Origin: Orobanche coerulescens
Lineage: Eukaryota > Streptophyta > Magnoliopsida > Lamiales > Orobanchaceae
Direction: 5' to 3'
Length of the DNA: 64,000 nucleotides
NCBI GenBank assembly: GCA_033398695.1
Contig: CM065802.1
Location: 201,519,096-201,583,095 of the forward strand
Part shown: positions 11,597 to 23,340 of the stretch, in pieces
Numbering within the stretch: the first letter of the stretch is position 1
Layout of the letters: each line of letters opens with the position of its first letter
The notes under the pieces: model-generated
Seen by the model: only the letters and a program-made list of their open reading frames with translations
The model's database searches: none
What the model was told of the DNA's origin: nothing
Translations under genes and position numbers: made by a program

Positions 11597-12070
11597 CGGC
11601 CCGAGTCGGCGAAGTCTTATGCCGACACGCGTCGCCGCCGTTGGAGTTTGAGGTGGGAGATCATGTTTTGCTTAAGGTGTCGCCGACACGGGAGTTTACC
11701 GCTTGGTCGGAAGGGTAAACTTAGTCCGAGGTTTATTGGGCCGTTTGAGATTTTAGAGAGAGTGGGAGAGCTTGCCTATCGGCTAGGCTTACCGCCGTCC
11801 CGAGCCAGTTCATAACGTATTTCATGTTTCCCGACTTAGGAGGTACGTATCCGACCCTAGCCATATTATCGATTTTGGAGAGATCGGGTGGGACCCGACC
11901 TTACCATCGAGGAGAGGCCGATTCAGATTTTAGAGCGTCGGGTGAAGCAACTTCGTCATAAAACCATCCCTCTGGTTAAAGTTCAATGGTCGAGACATGG
12001 GTCCGAGGAAGCCACATGGGAGACGGAGGAGAGTATGCAGTCGAGATACCCCGAGTTGTTCGCGTTGTAA
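11597..12070 (+). pseudogene. pol: Element A pol: integrase C-terminus (GPY/F) and chromodomain
   Basis: 11600-11880 holds the GPY/F region ([21 protein letters not shown]) spread over changing frames. 11888-12070 is open and gives a chromodomain-like tail (ERPIQILERRVKQL, KVQWSRHGSEEATWE) that ends RYPELFAL. Such integrase tails direct insertion by binding chromatin marks in chromoviruses. The stop at 12068-12070 overlaps the hairpin before the purine tract. Confidence 0.85.
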
Positions 12071-12105
12071 GTTTCGGGACGAAACTTATTTTTAGGGGGA
12101 GATAA
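12069..12105 (+). other. Element A pre-PPT hairpin and polypurine tract
   Basis: AAGTTTCGGGACGAAACTT (12069-12087) is a perfect 7-bp inverted repeat around a GGGAC loop. The purine tract AGGGGGAGA follows, close to the LTR at 12106. The same hairpin is found before the LTR in B (twice), D, F and, with one base lost, G. Confidence 0.8.
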
Positions 12106-14326
12106 TGTAATATCCGTGTTTTCTATTTTCGGTAATTTCTATTTTTGGTGTATGTTCGTTTCAGACAACTCGCTTAGCACTGTTTGGAATTTTGAATCTA
12201 TTTTGTTCTTGGAGTTTTTCCGTCTGGTCGAGTTTCGAGGATGTTTTTGCATAATTTCATTTTGAATTATATCTTGTCGCATGTGCGTTCGATTCTCGTA
12301 AAACTTGTTCGTTTTCGTTGTTTCTTGATTCTTATAAGTTTGTATGGTTGAGTTGGTCGTGTTGGAACTTTCGGTTTGTTAATCCGACGTTGTATCGCGA
12401 TTTTTCGGGCACTTGGGCCGTTTTTGTAATTTTCATAAGTTTGGGGAATTTCGCTTTATTTGCTTCGTTTCAAACTCTCTAGTGATCGAGATTATATTCT
12501 CTTTCAACGCTCAACTTTGTCATCTTGATTATTAAGTGTTTATGATTCTGGATTCTGGTCTTGCTTCGTTTTTCGACACTTTTGCGCTGTTGGCAGCAGT
12601 GTACTGTGCAGAACTGCTGCCTGAGTAGCGCACGCTACTCGGGATTTACTTGCATGCGCTATCATTGTGTGGTTAGCGTACGCTAACCTGGAGTTCGTAG
12701 CGTGCGCTAACGATTTCAGCGATGCAGGGCAGTGGGTTGATACTTGATGCTTGGACCGAGCAACAGACGCTAATCGGCGTTAACGCACGCTAATCCTCAG
12801 TACTAGCGCACGCTAACCATGTTAGCTTGCGACGCTAACGGAGGACAGTGGCGGCTGTTACGCCATGCCGCTAGCGCACGCTAATGCTTGTGCGTAGCGT
12901 GCGCTAAGTCATTAAATATAAATAGGGCGGCAGATCAACTTCGTCATTTTTCCTTCATTTCCTATCCTTCTCGGCTTTGAGCGATTCCAGGCGGGGGTTA
13001 GGGCCGATTCCGACTGCAGATCATCATTCACTACCACCGTGTATTCCTTGCGTGAATTCTTCAAGTTCCTAATCACTTTCCATCATCCGAATCAAGGTAA
13101 ATATTCCCAAAACCCTTGTTTTGAGATTTTGGGGGAATTTTGGGGATTTCTTGGGATTTGACTCTTTTAGTCCGAATTATTACTGGGTTATCGCTAGACT
13201 TCGATCATGTACTTGTAATCCTTCATTTTATTGATGATTTGTGGTTTTAAACTCCAAGTTCTCCATTGTTCGTCACTTATAGTCGACGATACCCAAGTTA
13301 TGTTCGACTAAGGGTTTCAGCGGGTAGAACTAGGATGTATTCAGCATTTGCGTAGTTTTAAGATTGTTGTCCATCGTTATTGTGTTAGGATCTGATTTGT
13401 GAAGGTTGTTCGGGCCAAAACCTTTCCGTTCGCCGTTTTCCTTCACGTAGTATTAATCAGGCAAGTACATGTATTACATTCCGTTATGTGCGTATGATTT
13501 TGATGCGAATGATGCAAATGGTGTTATTGAACGAATGTGATTGTTTCTCTTCCACCTAGGGATGGCGTGTGGCCTCTGGGGGCCGATACTAATGGTACGG
13601 CCATGGATATGGACTGGGGTGCGTGTGTTGATGTTCTTCCACCTGGGGACGGTTCGACGGGACCTCTGGGGGCCGATACTAATGGGTACGGCCGCGGAAG
13701 TGGTTTCTCACCTGGGGACGGTCCGACGGGACCTCTGGGGACCGATACTAATGGGTACGGTCGCGAGTTACCAAGCGTGTATAATTGTGATGTGGAAAAC
13801 TTGTTGATATACTGTTTTGGCGTTAATGTGATATTCCGGAATATTGATTTTCAAAATGATTTTTCCTAACGATTTATTTGCATTGAATCGTGTATGTATA
13901 TAATGTTGTGTAATTATGTACTTGCACTAGCTATTCGAATGCTAACCCCTTAAATGGGGGAAATGCGTCTTATGCATTTAGTCTTGGTCAGTGAGGAGGC
14001 GTACGGGATGCGCATGCAAAGGATGGGTTGGCATGATGATGTGGCTCGAGTCTGTATTTCTCTGTTTTGCCATTGCATCTGTTGAGTACTGAAGTAGACT
14101 GTTTATTTTTAAACATGGTTTAAGTCCCCTGCGTGGGCAATAATTTGGTATTTAACTTATGTCTCATGTACTCCGTTAAAATGTTTTGGCCGAGGCCACG
14201 GCCTTATTTACTTTTTGGGTGCATCTTTTGGGTTATCATTGTGGTTCATGTGTCACGAGTTAGCCTGGTAGACCTCGCGGGGGTTCTACGGCGTGTAATG
14301 TCCCATCTGTGAATGGGGATGTTACA
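12106..14326 (+). repeat. Element A 3' LTR
   Basis: Copy of 5003-7224. Differences are mainly small indels gathered in the palindrome array (12700-12920) and few substitutions elsewhere. TATA box near 12917; tandem repeat 13555-13765; end GATGTTACA at 14326, followed by TSD GAACA. Confidence 0.93.
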
Positions 14327-14973
14327 GAACATTTGGTGTTGGAGTTGGGGCCAACCAAGTTTCATCAATAACTTGGCTTTGTTGGGTTGCAATGTGTACA
14401 TCTGAAACTCCATCATTAGGATACTCAGTGTCCATTTTAGGTGGTGCAATCTGCAATGTATCAATTCTAGTTAGTAGAAGAGTATAAATTCACTAAGAAT
14501 GTTAAGAGTGTAGGTTTATACTTACATGTACTTCAGTCCTTTCAAACATGTGTTGGTCTTATTGCTTGATATAACTTCACTTATCTGATTCTCTAATACC
14601 TAAATAAGGTCAAGAACAAGTGTTACAACTGTTACAGCATATCCAAGAACATGAATGTTACAACTGTGACAGCATATGTCCTAGTTTATCAGAATATTCA
14701 AGAACAATTATAAATTAACTGACCTTCCTTCCTAGTTTATCAGATGCTCTAGTTTTTTTCCTGGTTACAGCAGGTGTCTTAGCTACTCTAGTCTTGAGAC
14801 TAGACTCACCACCCACATTGCTGCTGTCATTCTGAAATAGAAAATAAATTACAATAGGTGTTATATAGAAAAGATAATTGTAACAACTAAAAAGATAATT
14901 GTAACATCTAAAACAACAGAAAAAATAGGTGTTATATAGAAAAGATAATTGTAACACAAAAAGTATATTTACC
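14327..14973 (-). pseudogene. MULE transposase gene: exons 2, 3 and first half of exon 4
   Basis: Minus strand. The long exon ends at 14973 (donor GGG-GTAAAT). Intron 1 runs to an acceptor TTTCTATTTCAG at 14832. Exon 2 (14831-14724, 36 codons) encodes a basic, Ser/Lys-rich segment (NDSSNVGGESSLK ... DKLGRK), with a GTCAGT donor. Exon 3 (about 14599-14526) has a fair acceptor and a GTAAGT donor, but its phase does not fit cleanly, so its borders are tentative. Exon 4 starts at 14450 (acceptor TACATTGCAG) and encodes IAPPKMDTEYPNDGVSD and onward to the element A insertion at 14327. The introns are AT-rich with repeated TTGTAACA words. Confidence 0.7.
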
Positions 14974-15148
14974 CCTTGTGATGAGCAAGTTGCTGCATTG
15001 TGACCTTGTGCTCCACACTTCCTACAATGTACACTAGTTTGTTGCCTTCTCATGCTGAGTTTTCTGCTCTTCTTCTTACCCTTGGGTTCATCAACTTCTT
15101 TTCTCCTCTTTGTAGCAATCCTGCCTCTTATTTTCTTGGTTCCAAAAC
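14974..15148 (-). pseudogene. MULE transposase gene: zinc-knuckle segment of long exon
   Basis: Minus strand, continuing from 45018 after removal of element B. The junction reads PPLPPSF then GTKKIRGRIATKRRKE without a break, across the TSD AAAAC. It carries a CCHC knuckle CRKCGAQGHNAATC, the usual C-terminal zinc knuckle of MuDR-type transposases, after a strongly basic stretch (KGKKKSRKLSMRR) that may help nuclear import or DNA contact. Confidence 0.88.
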
Positions 15149-16394
15149 TGTAATATCCGCAATTTCGATTTCTGGTAATTTTCATTTTCCCGGCAGAGGT
15201 CCATTTCGACGACTCTCTTATGACCGTGTCGTCATTCTGCGAATAATTTATTCTGCACTTTTTGTCATCCGAGTTCTTTTCGGTATCATTTTGTTGAGTT
15301 CCGTGTTCTTAAACGACTTTTCCGCACTTGAGCTCGATTCTCGCGGATCTCGTCTGAAACTGTTGTTTCGAGTTTCTCGTAAGTTCATTTAACGTTATTG
15401 TTCAGGTTGTAAGCTTTGGTTTGGTGTCTCGATCGTGTATCGTGTATTTCGGATGTTTTGGGCCATTTTCGTAATTTCCCAAAGTTTGGGGTAATTACTT
15501 CCGTTGTCGAATTTCAAACCCTCGGGTGGTCGGAATCGGGTGTTCTCTTAATGTTCGGATTCGTCTTTGCGAGTACTTCGTAATCTTGTTTTCAGTTTAT
15601 GTTCAGGTTTGAGTTTCGGGATTTTTCGGACCATCGGATCGACCGAGGCCTGGCTGGCCAGACCTGGCCGAGTAACGGCCGTAATGGCCCAGCAGTAACG
15701 GCCGTAAGGCCTGTTATGTACGTAACAGCCTGCCGGTTACGTACGTAACATGTCCGGCAGAATGGGTACAGGGAGTTCGGCCTTGGCCGATTACGTACGT
15801 AGGCCTTGGCCGATTACGTACGTAAGCGGTCGGCCAGGGTCGGCTATTTAAGGCCTAGGCCGAGTCACATCCGGCATTTTCCACTTTTCTTCGTTCCTTC
15901 CGCGATTTTTCACCATAGATCGATGGTTTTGAGTAGAATCAACTTATAACAACATGTTTTGGAAGTTGAAATCATGGATTAACATCATCTTCCACCCGGA
16001 TCGAAGGTAAGAACACCTAAACTTTTGGATTTTGGATGTTCTTGGGGTTTTTTGGTGTTTTGGCCGATTTGCTTTGTTTTGATTCAGATTGTTGATGAAA
16101 CTTGATTGTAAACTCGTAATCATTCAATACCCTTGAAGTTTTGTGGAACGATTTTGAGTATTTATTTGAATAATCGATTGAATTGGACTACGCCTTCAAA
16201 GTGTCCGATAAAATGCTTCAATGGGTAGAACTTGGGAAGTTCCATACGTTTTCGTAGAATTGTGATTTAAATTATATCGTTGTGACTTAGGAACGAATTC
16301 TTGTGAATAACTCGAGTCGGAACCTTCCCGTTCGTCGCCTTCTTTGGGGTCCGAGCTTCCCGGTCAAACCGTGTTCTTCGGAGTATTCGGTAGC
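15149..16394 (+). repeat. Element B 5' LTR, first segment
   Basis: Near-identical to 34344-35590. It contains the palindrome array 15671-15832 (TAACGGCCGTAA and TTACGTACGTAAC words), TATA-like TATTTAAG (15845-15852), leader, donor GAAG-GTAAGA (GT at 16007-16008), and the conserved ACCTTCCCGTTCGTCG stretch near 16321. It is interrupted at 16394 by solo LTR C. Confidence 0.93.
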
Positions 16395-18764
16395 TGTAAT
16401 ACCCGTAATTTCGATTTCCAGTAATTTCTTTTTTTTCGGAGAAAGTCCGTTTTGACGACTCGCTCATGACCGTTTCGTCATTTCGAGAATTATTAATTCT
16501 GCACTTTTAGTCATCCGAGCTCGTTTCGGTGTCGTTTTGTTGAGTTCCGTGCTTTTTGGCGACTTTTCCGCACTTGAGTTCGATTCTTGCGAATCTCGTC
16601 CGAAACTGCTGTTTCGAGTTTCCCGTAAGTCCGTTTAACTTTGTTAGACGTGTTGTGAACTTCGGTTTGGTTATTCGATCACGTATCGTGATTTTCGGGC
16701 GTTTTGGGCCATTTTCGTAATTTCCCAAAGTGTGGGGTAATTACTTTCCGTTGTCGAATTTCGAGCCTTCGGGTGGTCGGAATCGTGTGTTCTCTTAGTT
16801 ATCAGATTCGTCTTTGCAAGTACTTCGTAACCGTATCTTCGATTCGTATTCAGGTTCGGGTTTCGGGGTCGTTCGGGCCGTCGGAGTTGTCCCCGACCGA
16901 GTCATGGCCGGACGATGCAGGCCAGTAAGCCTTTGGCGAGTTACGGCCGGTAGTGCTCGGTCGTTACGCACGTAAGGCGATTACGTCGTAAGGCCACGGC
17001 GATAACGTGCGTAACGCTCCGGCATTTCGAGCGGTGAGTCGGCCATGGCGGGTTACGTCGTAAGCCATGGCGATTACGTACGTAAAGCGGCCGTAACTGT
17101 TATTTAAGGCCTGGCAGCGTTTTTCTTCAGCCATTTCTCACTCATTTTCTTCGCTTTCGCGTCTGGAGATTAGTTCATCATGGAGAAATGTTGTTGGACA
17201 ATAAATCCATGAAGTCTTGGAGTTCATATCATCAATCATCCATCCTATAACATCCTCCGATCTACCGAATCAGGTCAGATTTCCTAGAAATCTAGTTTTG
17301 GGGAATTTGGGTGTTTTGGTTGTTTTCGTCCGATTAATCCGATTTAACTTAGGATTATGATGGATTGGTGATTATTTAGATGTTTTATATCTTTTCCCTT
17401 GTTATTCCATGGTTGGATCGTATCGATTCGTTGTTTTGGTCGAGTTCTTGGTCGACGCCTTGAAGGTGTCCGGTAGAATGTCATAGAGGGGTTTTCGGGC
17501 ATTCTACGATTATCCTTCCTCGTATGATTGTTGATTTATGGATTATATGTTGTTAGGGTCGATTTTCTTGTGAAGAAACCAAGTTGAACCCTTCCGTTCG
17601 TTGTCGTTTTCCTTTTCGAAAACATCGGGCGTTTCGAAGCTTTCCGGTTGAGCCGTGTTCGTCGGGATACTTGCGTGCCGATTTTAAGGCAAGTACCTTG
17701 TCCATATAATTCTTGTTTTGTAGATATGATAATTGGTGATCGTCTAAATGTGTTTGTGTGGTCGTTTGAATTGAACTTTCAAAAGATTTGATTAGCCTTG
17801 TTAAAGGCCCTCTTTCAAAACGCGTGTGTTTTGTGAATGGTGTGGTTTGTGAACTATGTGAATTCTATGGATATGTTTGGTGTTGATGTTGCACTTGGTA
17901 TTGCGTGTGGACGTATATGGTTTCTTTTCGGTGCGTTATGGTTTGACGTGGTGTTTTGCTAAGTGTTGTTGGCATTAACTCATGATTTGACATATTTGTG
18001 ATTGTGGCAAATGTGAAACCCTTGTCGTTGTGAACTCTATGCATTGATGATTCGACCACAAGGTTATCAATTCGGGTAGGTCTCGAGAGGGCTCCGAGAA
18101 TCGTCACTTGCGAGTGCGATGTCACGATAACTTGTGGGTATATTCGATTGATGTTTACCGGGGAGGGACCCGTGAGGCCTCCGGCGGCGTTACTTGCGAG
18201 TACGGCCATTTGATAGGATTTGACCATAAGTTTATCTAATTGGGTAGGTCTGGAGAGGGCTCCGAGAATCGGTACTTGCGAGTACGATGTCAAGATAACT
18301 TATGGGTGGTTTGAGTTTACTTCGCTAGCCAGCTCGGGAGGGTCCTTCGAGGCCTCGGGTGGGATTTGTGGCTTCGTCCCGGTCCTAGGCGATGCGCGTG
18401 CGCAATTATGTTTTGTTGATTTTTATGTCCGTTGAGGACACGTGATGTGGGATTCTGACCCTGTGAATTGTTAGTGGTTTTCTATTTGCGAAAACAAAAC
18501 ATTTGGGCTGTGACCCCTGTTGATTTTTGGAAAAGATAAGGATTTGATAATCCTAAGTTGTTTTCTATCAAAACTCCCGATGGCATTTTAAACTATTTTA
18601 TAAATTGTTTCCCGTGATTTGTGACCTTTCGGCTTTAGAATATTTTACTAAACTCTTGCCTCGGGAAGTGCTTTTCGTTACGTTTGGATTTTTGAAGATT
18701 CCTGGTTATTGTTATTCGTGGAATGTGAATTGTATGGCTCGTATTTTTGCACTTGTACTTGCAC

Positions 18765-18809
18765 TAGCAAAACAGTGGAGTTTTGCTAACCCCCGTGTAT
18801 TCGGGGGGT
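18765..18809 (+). other. Conserved double stem-loop in LTR C
   Basis: TAGCAAAAC (18765-18773), a 6-nt loop AGTGGA and GTTTTGCTA (18780-18788) form a perfect 9-bp stem. It is followed directly by ACCCCCG (18789-18795) pairing with CGGGGGGT (18802-18809). The same pair of stems occurs in B, F and G with compensating changes. Confidence 0.8.
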
Positions 18810-19097
18810 GGATGTCTGTATTGCATTCAGGTTTTGGAGCAGAGCACAGGGTCGGCATGAAGGATGATGAAAGATGAACGATACTAATCACACGAGGACC
18901 CGTTGATGTCGTATTGGTTTAGTTGTATTTTATTTCCGCTGCAGTATTTTTTCCCCCGTTGTACGGGAGCATTTTGTATTCGACCCCTGCGTGGGCATGT
19001 AATGTGTTAGAGTTGTATGTTTTTATTGAAAGGCCAAATCGGTCTACTGAGTCTTTTTAGCCTTAAAGGCATTGTCAAGTTGTTCGATTGTTGTTAC

Positions 19098-21728
19098 TGT
19101 AATACCCAGTTGTAATTCATTCATTTTCATTCAGTAATTATCAGTCTGTAATTGTCACTCAGTAATTCTCACTCATTAATAATCACTCATCATTCATGAA
19201 TCACTCATTTGCGTTCAATGTTGGCATGTTGTAATCGTATATCAGTTACCGATCGTCATTTTATCTCCGTTTTTTTTAGATGGAGACGGGAGTATTATCA
19301 TTTTCATTGTGATTGATAGCCTTGTACTGGGAGTATCATCTTTGGCTCGTGTTAGACTTGTTCACTTCCACATTCGTATGGTATGTCGGATCATTCATCA
19401 GTCGTAACGAGGAATCGGAGTTATCGGATTAATCCACCTTGGCCAGCATTGAGTTACGGCCGTAAGGTTCTGGGATACGGCCGTAAGTTCGGTATGCGGC
19501 CGTAAGGTTGGCGATTCTGGCCGTAAGTGGTCACAGTGCCCAGGCATTTTGGCCGAAGGTGAGTTACGGCCGTAAGGTGGGTTGGATACGGCCGTAAGTG
19601 GTGTTCGTAAATTTTGGGTGTTGTCGACCAAGGGTGACTTACGGCCGTAAGGGTTGCGGCATACGGCCGTAAGTCGGCGAGTACGGCCGTAAGGTGGCCG
19701 GATCTGGCCGTCTGGCTGACGAGGATGTCAGCCATTTTTGAAGGCGGGTTACGCCGTAAGGTTGGCTGGATACGGCCGTATCATCCGAGTTACGGCCGTA
19801 AGGTGTGCGATCTGGCCGTAAGGATGTCGACGGGTGTTTTTGATGAAGGCGGGTTACGCCGTAACTCGAGGCGGTTCTGGCCGTAAGTCTGCCGGCGAGC
19901 TTTCGGACGAAGCCGAGTTACGGCCGTCTGAGTTGGACGATTCTGGCCGTAAGGCCGTTGACTTGGAATGTTACGGCCGTAAGAGGGCCGAGTTACGGCC
20001 GTAACTTCCGGCGATGTTAAGGACTTGGCCGGGTCATTTTTCCTCACTTCTTCATTTTTCCATCTTCATCCGAGAGAGAGGGTTGAGGGAGAGTTTTTGC
20101 AATCATCAATCACTTGAGTGTGTAATTTTCATCATCTTCATTCATTTGGGAAGCTTGGATACTCGTTTAAACTCGTGTTCTTCGGATCGAAGTGATTGGA
20201 TCTTCAAGAGGTAATTTCTTCAACACCTTGGATTTCGATTCTATGTTGAGATATGATGTTTTGGACATTATAGTCATGTTATATGAAGGGATATGTATAT
20301 GATTATGAGTTTGTATAAGGATTCATTGGATTATTGAAGGATTATTCAAGAACACTTTGATTATCGAGTTGAAATTGGGGGTTTTTCGATTAATTGTCGT
20401 TATAATCACGTTTTCGGATATTCATTTTGGATTATTGATCATTCGGAAGATGTTTGTTGGTTTGAAACACTTCTTGGGGGAATTGATAGTGGCTTATTGA
20501 GATTTGATTATAAACAACCGGAGTTTGGCCACAACGTATTCGATATAATGCCCCAATGAACTTAGTTTAATCGTATCGACGTTTTGAGTTCGTTATATTC
20601 GTGTTTGATTCGTATATTGAACGAGTTGTTGGATATTGTATTATTCAAGGTTGTTCGAGCGACCGATATCTCAATTAGGACGTTGTTCGTGGAAGGATAA
20701 TTGTCACCGGTATTGTGTAAGTTGATTCTTACTCAGTTATAAGGATATCCATTTCCTTTTGTTGTTGTTCATTCATAATCGTAACTCATTCATCATTGTG
20801 TTAACCATATTAAAACTTGTCATTGTCAATTAATCACTTCAGTCACAAGGAACGATGGTTCCAATCATTTTGTTGAGCTATCATTCATTTCACTATCATT
20901 TTATCTCGGTGAGTCATTATTCGTTTCCGATGTCACTTTTGTTATATCGTGGCTTTCCGGGTCATACTGGCGTGCCGGTTGGTATGTGTAGGATTTTCAT
21001 GTCGGGCACATTTATGTCGTGTGTTGGTTGTTGACCTCACATTGGGTGTGCACACGAGTCGATTGCTTCGTGAGATCGATTAGGTACAAGACCACGCGGG
21101 TATTCGATCGATACTCGTTGGTGGCTTGTGCACGGACACATTTCCATCCGGGCGTAGTGTGGCACCACCCTTTGAGCCGTCTTGTTTAGTTGATTCATAC
21201 GGCATGTTTGATTGCGTATGTTTTCAACAAGATTGGGTTATAATCTAACCGCTTCATTTTAATCGAACTTGTGGTTTATACTACATATTTATATGATTGT
21301 GTTTATTCAACTCTGGAGGATTGTTGTTACGTATAAGCGGCCCGTTTGGGGATATTTGTTTCTCGAGTCGGGGCAAGGCAAAGGCACGGGGAGAGCACGT
21401 TGACGGCGAGGAGTCCCAATGATACTAGAAAGGGGCCCCGATGCATTCGATCATTTATTGATCATTTATGTTTCTTTTATTTATTCCATGAGACATTCCG
21501 TTTGAATACTCATTTCATTCAGTGTTGTGTATTTTATCGTCACATAAAATACACATGTATTCTATTTTATCCTGGGTGTGTTGTATGAAACTCCTAATCG
21601 GAGTAATTGATGTCGTAATGTGGTTCGGTACTACATTTACCCTGTGTAATTCATCCGTTTTCATTCGCACAGTGGGTCCCGATCGGGGTCCACGGCACTG
21701 TAATATCCGCCTAGTTTGGGGTGTTACA
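19098..21728 (+). repeat. Element D 5' LTR
   Basis: Matches 26934-29585. The large palindrome array 19453-20011 has about twenty TTACGGCCGTAA-type words. The TATA region is altered compared with the 3' LTR (GATGTTAAGG at about 20012 against AGTATTTAAGG at about 27868). Leader and donor AAGAG-GTAATT (GT at 20211-20212). A hairpin TGTATTTTAT/ATAAAATACA lies near 21527-21552, and a small one ACTCC/GGAGT near 21591-21605. Many small mismatches to the 3' LTR are confined to the array. Confidence 0.92.
19453..20011 (+). promoter_or_regulatory. Element D palindrome array (5' LTR)
   Basis: Repeated TTACGGCCGTAA, spaced about 20-35 bp, directly upstream of the TATA region. The 3' LTR copy is 27289-27862. 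Every word is a perfect or near-perfect 12-bp palindrome with three CpG steps. Several words in this copy read TTCTGGCCGTAA where the other LTR reads TTACGGCCGTAA. Confidence 0.8.
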
Positions 21729-21732
21729 GAGT

Positions 21733-21744
21733 TGGTATCGGAGC
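21733..21744 (+). other. Element D primer-binding site (initiator tRNA-Met)
   Basis: TGGTATCGGAGC, four bases after the LTR. It differs from the element A site by one base and is identical to that of B, F and G. Confidence 0.88.
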
Positions 21745-22220
21745 GTGGTTTTGAATACTACCTTCCGAGTCATGTCTCATTTGAAATCATCGTCATCGGG
21801 TTAGTATCATTGGACTTTCGCGTCACGTGTGACCTGTGCAGATGCCGAGTCAATCAGACCGAAAGAACTGTAAGACTTCTAACGCCATGGTATAATCTCT
21901 GGCAATTATCATTCATTCATAATTTATCAGTTAACAATCCTCAAACATCATTTTCATTTTGACCAGGACGGTCATTTTAACTCATTAATCACTCAATTCA
22001 TTTCATTACTCGGTTGTTGATCTGGAAGATCATATAATTAATCTTGTTAACTTGTTCAAGATAATCATTTCAATAATTTCATCAGAAATCATGTCACCTC
22101 GGTTAATCGTTCATGTAATCACTGTGTTAGAGCGTATGCTCATTTTCATCACCTCATGTCATAGTCATAATGTGATATTCATGCGAGAGATATAATCATC
22201 ATGTAACTTTCCACTTCAGT
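21745..22220 (+). promoter_or_regulatory. Element D leader with splice acceptor before gag
   Basis: Non-coding, rich in CATTTCATT-type text. It ends TTTCCACTTCAG-T before the ATG at 22221 (AG at 22218-22219), the same acceptor context as in A and B. Confidence 0.5.
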
Positions 22221-23340
22221 ATGGAAAGAGCTGGCAGAGGACGAGGAGGACGAGGCCGTGGTGCGGGCCGAATCCCGAGATCTCATGTGAATACACGTGC
22301 GAATGCGAGGAACAATGCCAATTCATCGAGCAGCGACGCTGCCACTCATTCACCTGGGCGTGATTATTCACTATCGGGGAGTTGTACCCGGGACACGGCT
22401 CAGTCAGAAGGTGTTCGGGTGGACCCACTTGCTTTTATGCAGGGCATGATGGCCCAAATGACGCAGATGGCACAACTTATGGAGACGATGCACAATTCAG
22501 TCAATCAAAATCAACAGGCTCCTCCGCCGCCTCGGAGGCAAGAGAGGGTGTAAGCAATATCATTAGCGATATCTCTCGCTTGTGACCACCTACCTTTGAA
22601 GGCTCATCGGCCGGCGGATATTGTTCATTGGCTCGAACACTTCGAGAAGTTATTTTCTATGGTGGATTGCCCAGAAGGGCATAAAGTTTCAGTTGCGGCT
22701 TACTATCTTGGTAAGAGCGCTCATTCATGGTGGTTATCGTTGAAGCCCACAGACGGATCATGTACTTGGGATCAGTTCAAAACTCTCATGATGGAGAGGT
22801 ACTATCCGGCCCCACTCAGAGAGGCCAAGTCGCCGAGTTACTCACTCCCGACCCTCATCGACGCGGATGTTCTCGCCATTGCCGAGAAATTTCAGAACTT
22901 CTTCCGTCGCCTCATCTATCATTCACTCGAGGCGGACAAGATCAAGTATTTCAAAGAAGAGGTCAAACCTCGTATGCGGCTACAACCGCTTAATCATAAT
23001 TGCACCACGTTGGCGAATTCATTGAGAAAGCTCTTACTTACGAGCTTCGCTAAGGAGATTACTAAGCAACAACCTTCATCTGTGGCAAGAAGTCTAAGAA
23101 CCGTAATCGGTCGGACGGGAGTCGTGCCACTTTCAAGAAACCACGTGCGGGCTCTACTTTTACGATCGACCTCCCTGGCGTCTAAACCCGCGGAATCTCG
23201 ATCACGAGCGGCCGGTTCGGCCATCACTGTTTAATCAGTGAGGAACAGGGCCATTTCGGCACCAAATGTCCAAGCGATCATCACGTGCCACAAGGTGGGA
23301 TTGCCGGGCATAGGGCCCGCTTTTGCGAAGGGACTCTAAA
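22221..23340 (+). pseudogene. gag: Element D gag (broken)
   Basis: The ATG at 22221 gives MERAGRGRGGRGRG, an Arg/Gly-rich start. A hydrophobic/Met-Gln run (MMAQMTQMAQLMETM) follows and a stop occurs at about 22551. The capsid part continues in another frame from about 22590 (PADIVHWLEHFEKLF, SAHSWWLSLKPTDG, DQFKTLMMERYYP). After about 22980 frames change again. The zinc-knuckle region (about 23230-23335, GHFGTKCP and AGHRARFCEG readable) has lost several of its expected ligands. No functional gag would be made. Confidence 0.8.

Larger units (their letters stand above)
5003..14326 (+). mobile_element. Element A: complete Ty3/gypsy chromovirus-type LTR retrotransposon
   Basis: The ends are TGTAATATCCG...GATGTTACA. 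The 5-bp TSD GAACA is present on both sides (4998-5002 and 14327-14331). LTRs of 2222 and 2221 bp, an initiator-Met primer site, gag with two CCHC knuckles, pol in the order protease-RT-RNase H-integrase, a C-terminal chromodomain and a purine tract are all present. The domain order and the chromodomain place it with Tekay/Del-like chromoviruses. The LTRs are nearly identical, which suggests a young insertion, yet the coding region carries about ten frameshifts or stops. Confidence 0.95.
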
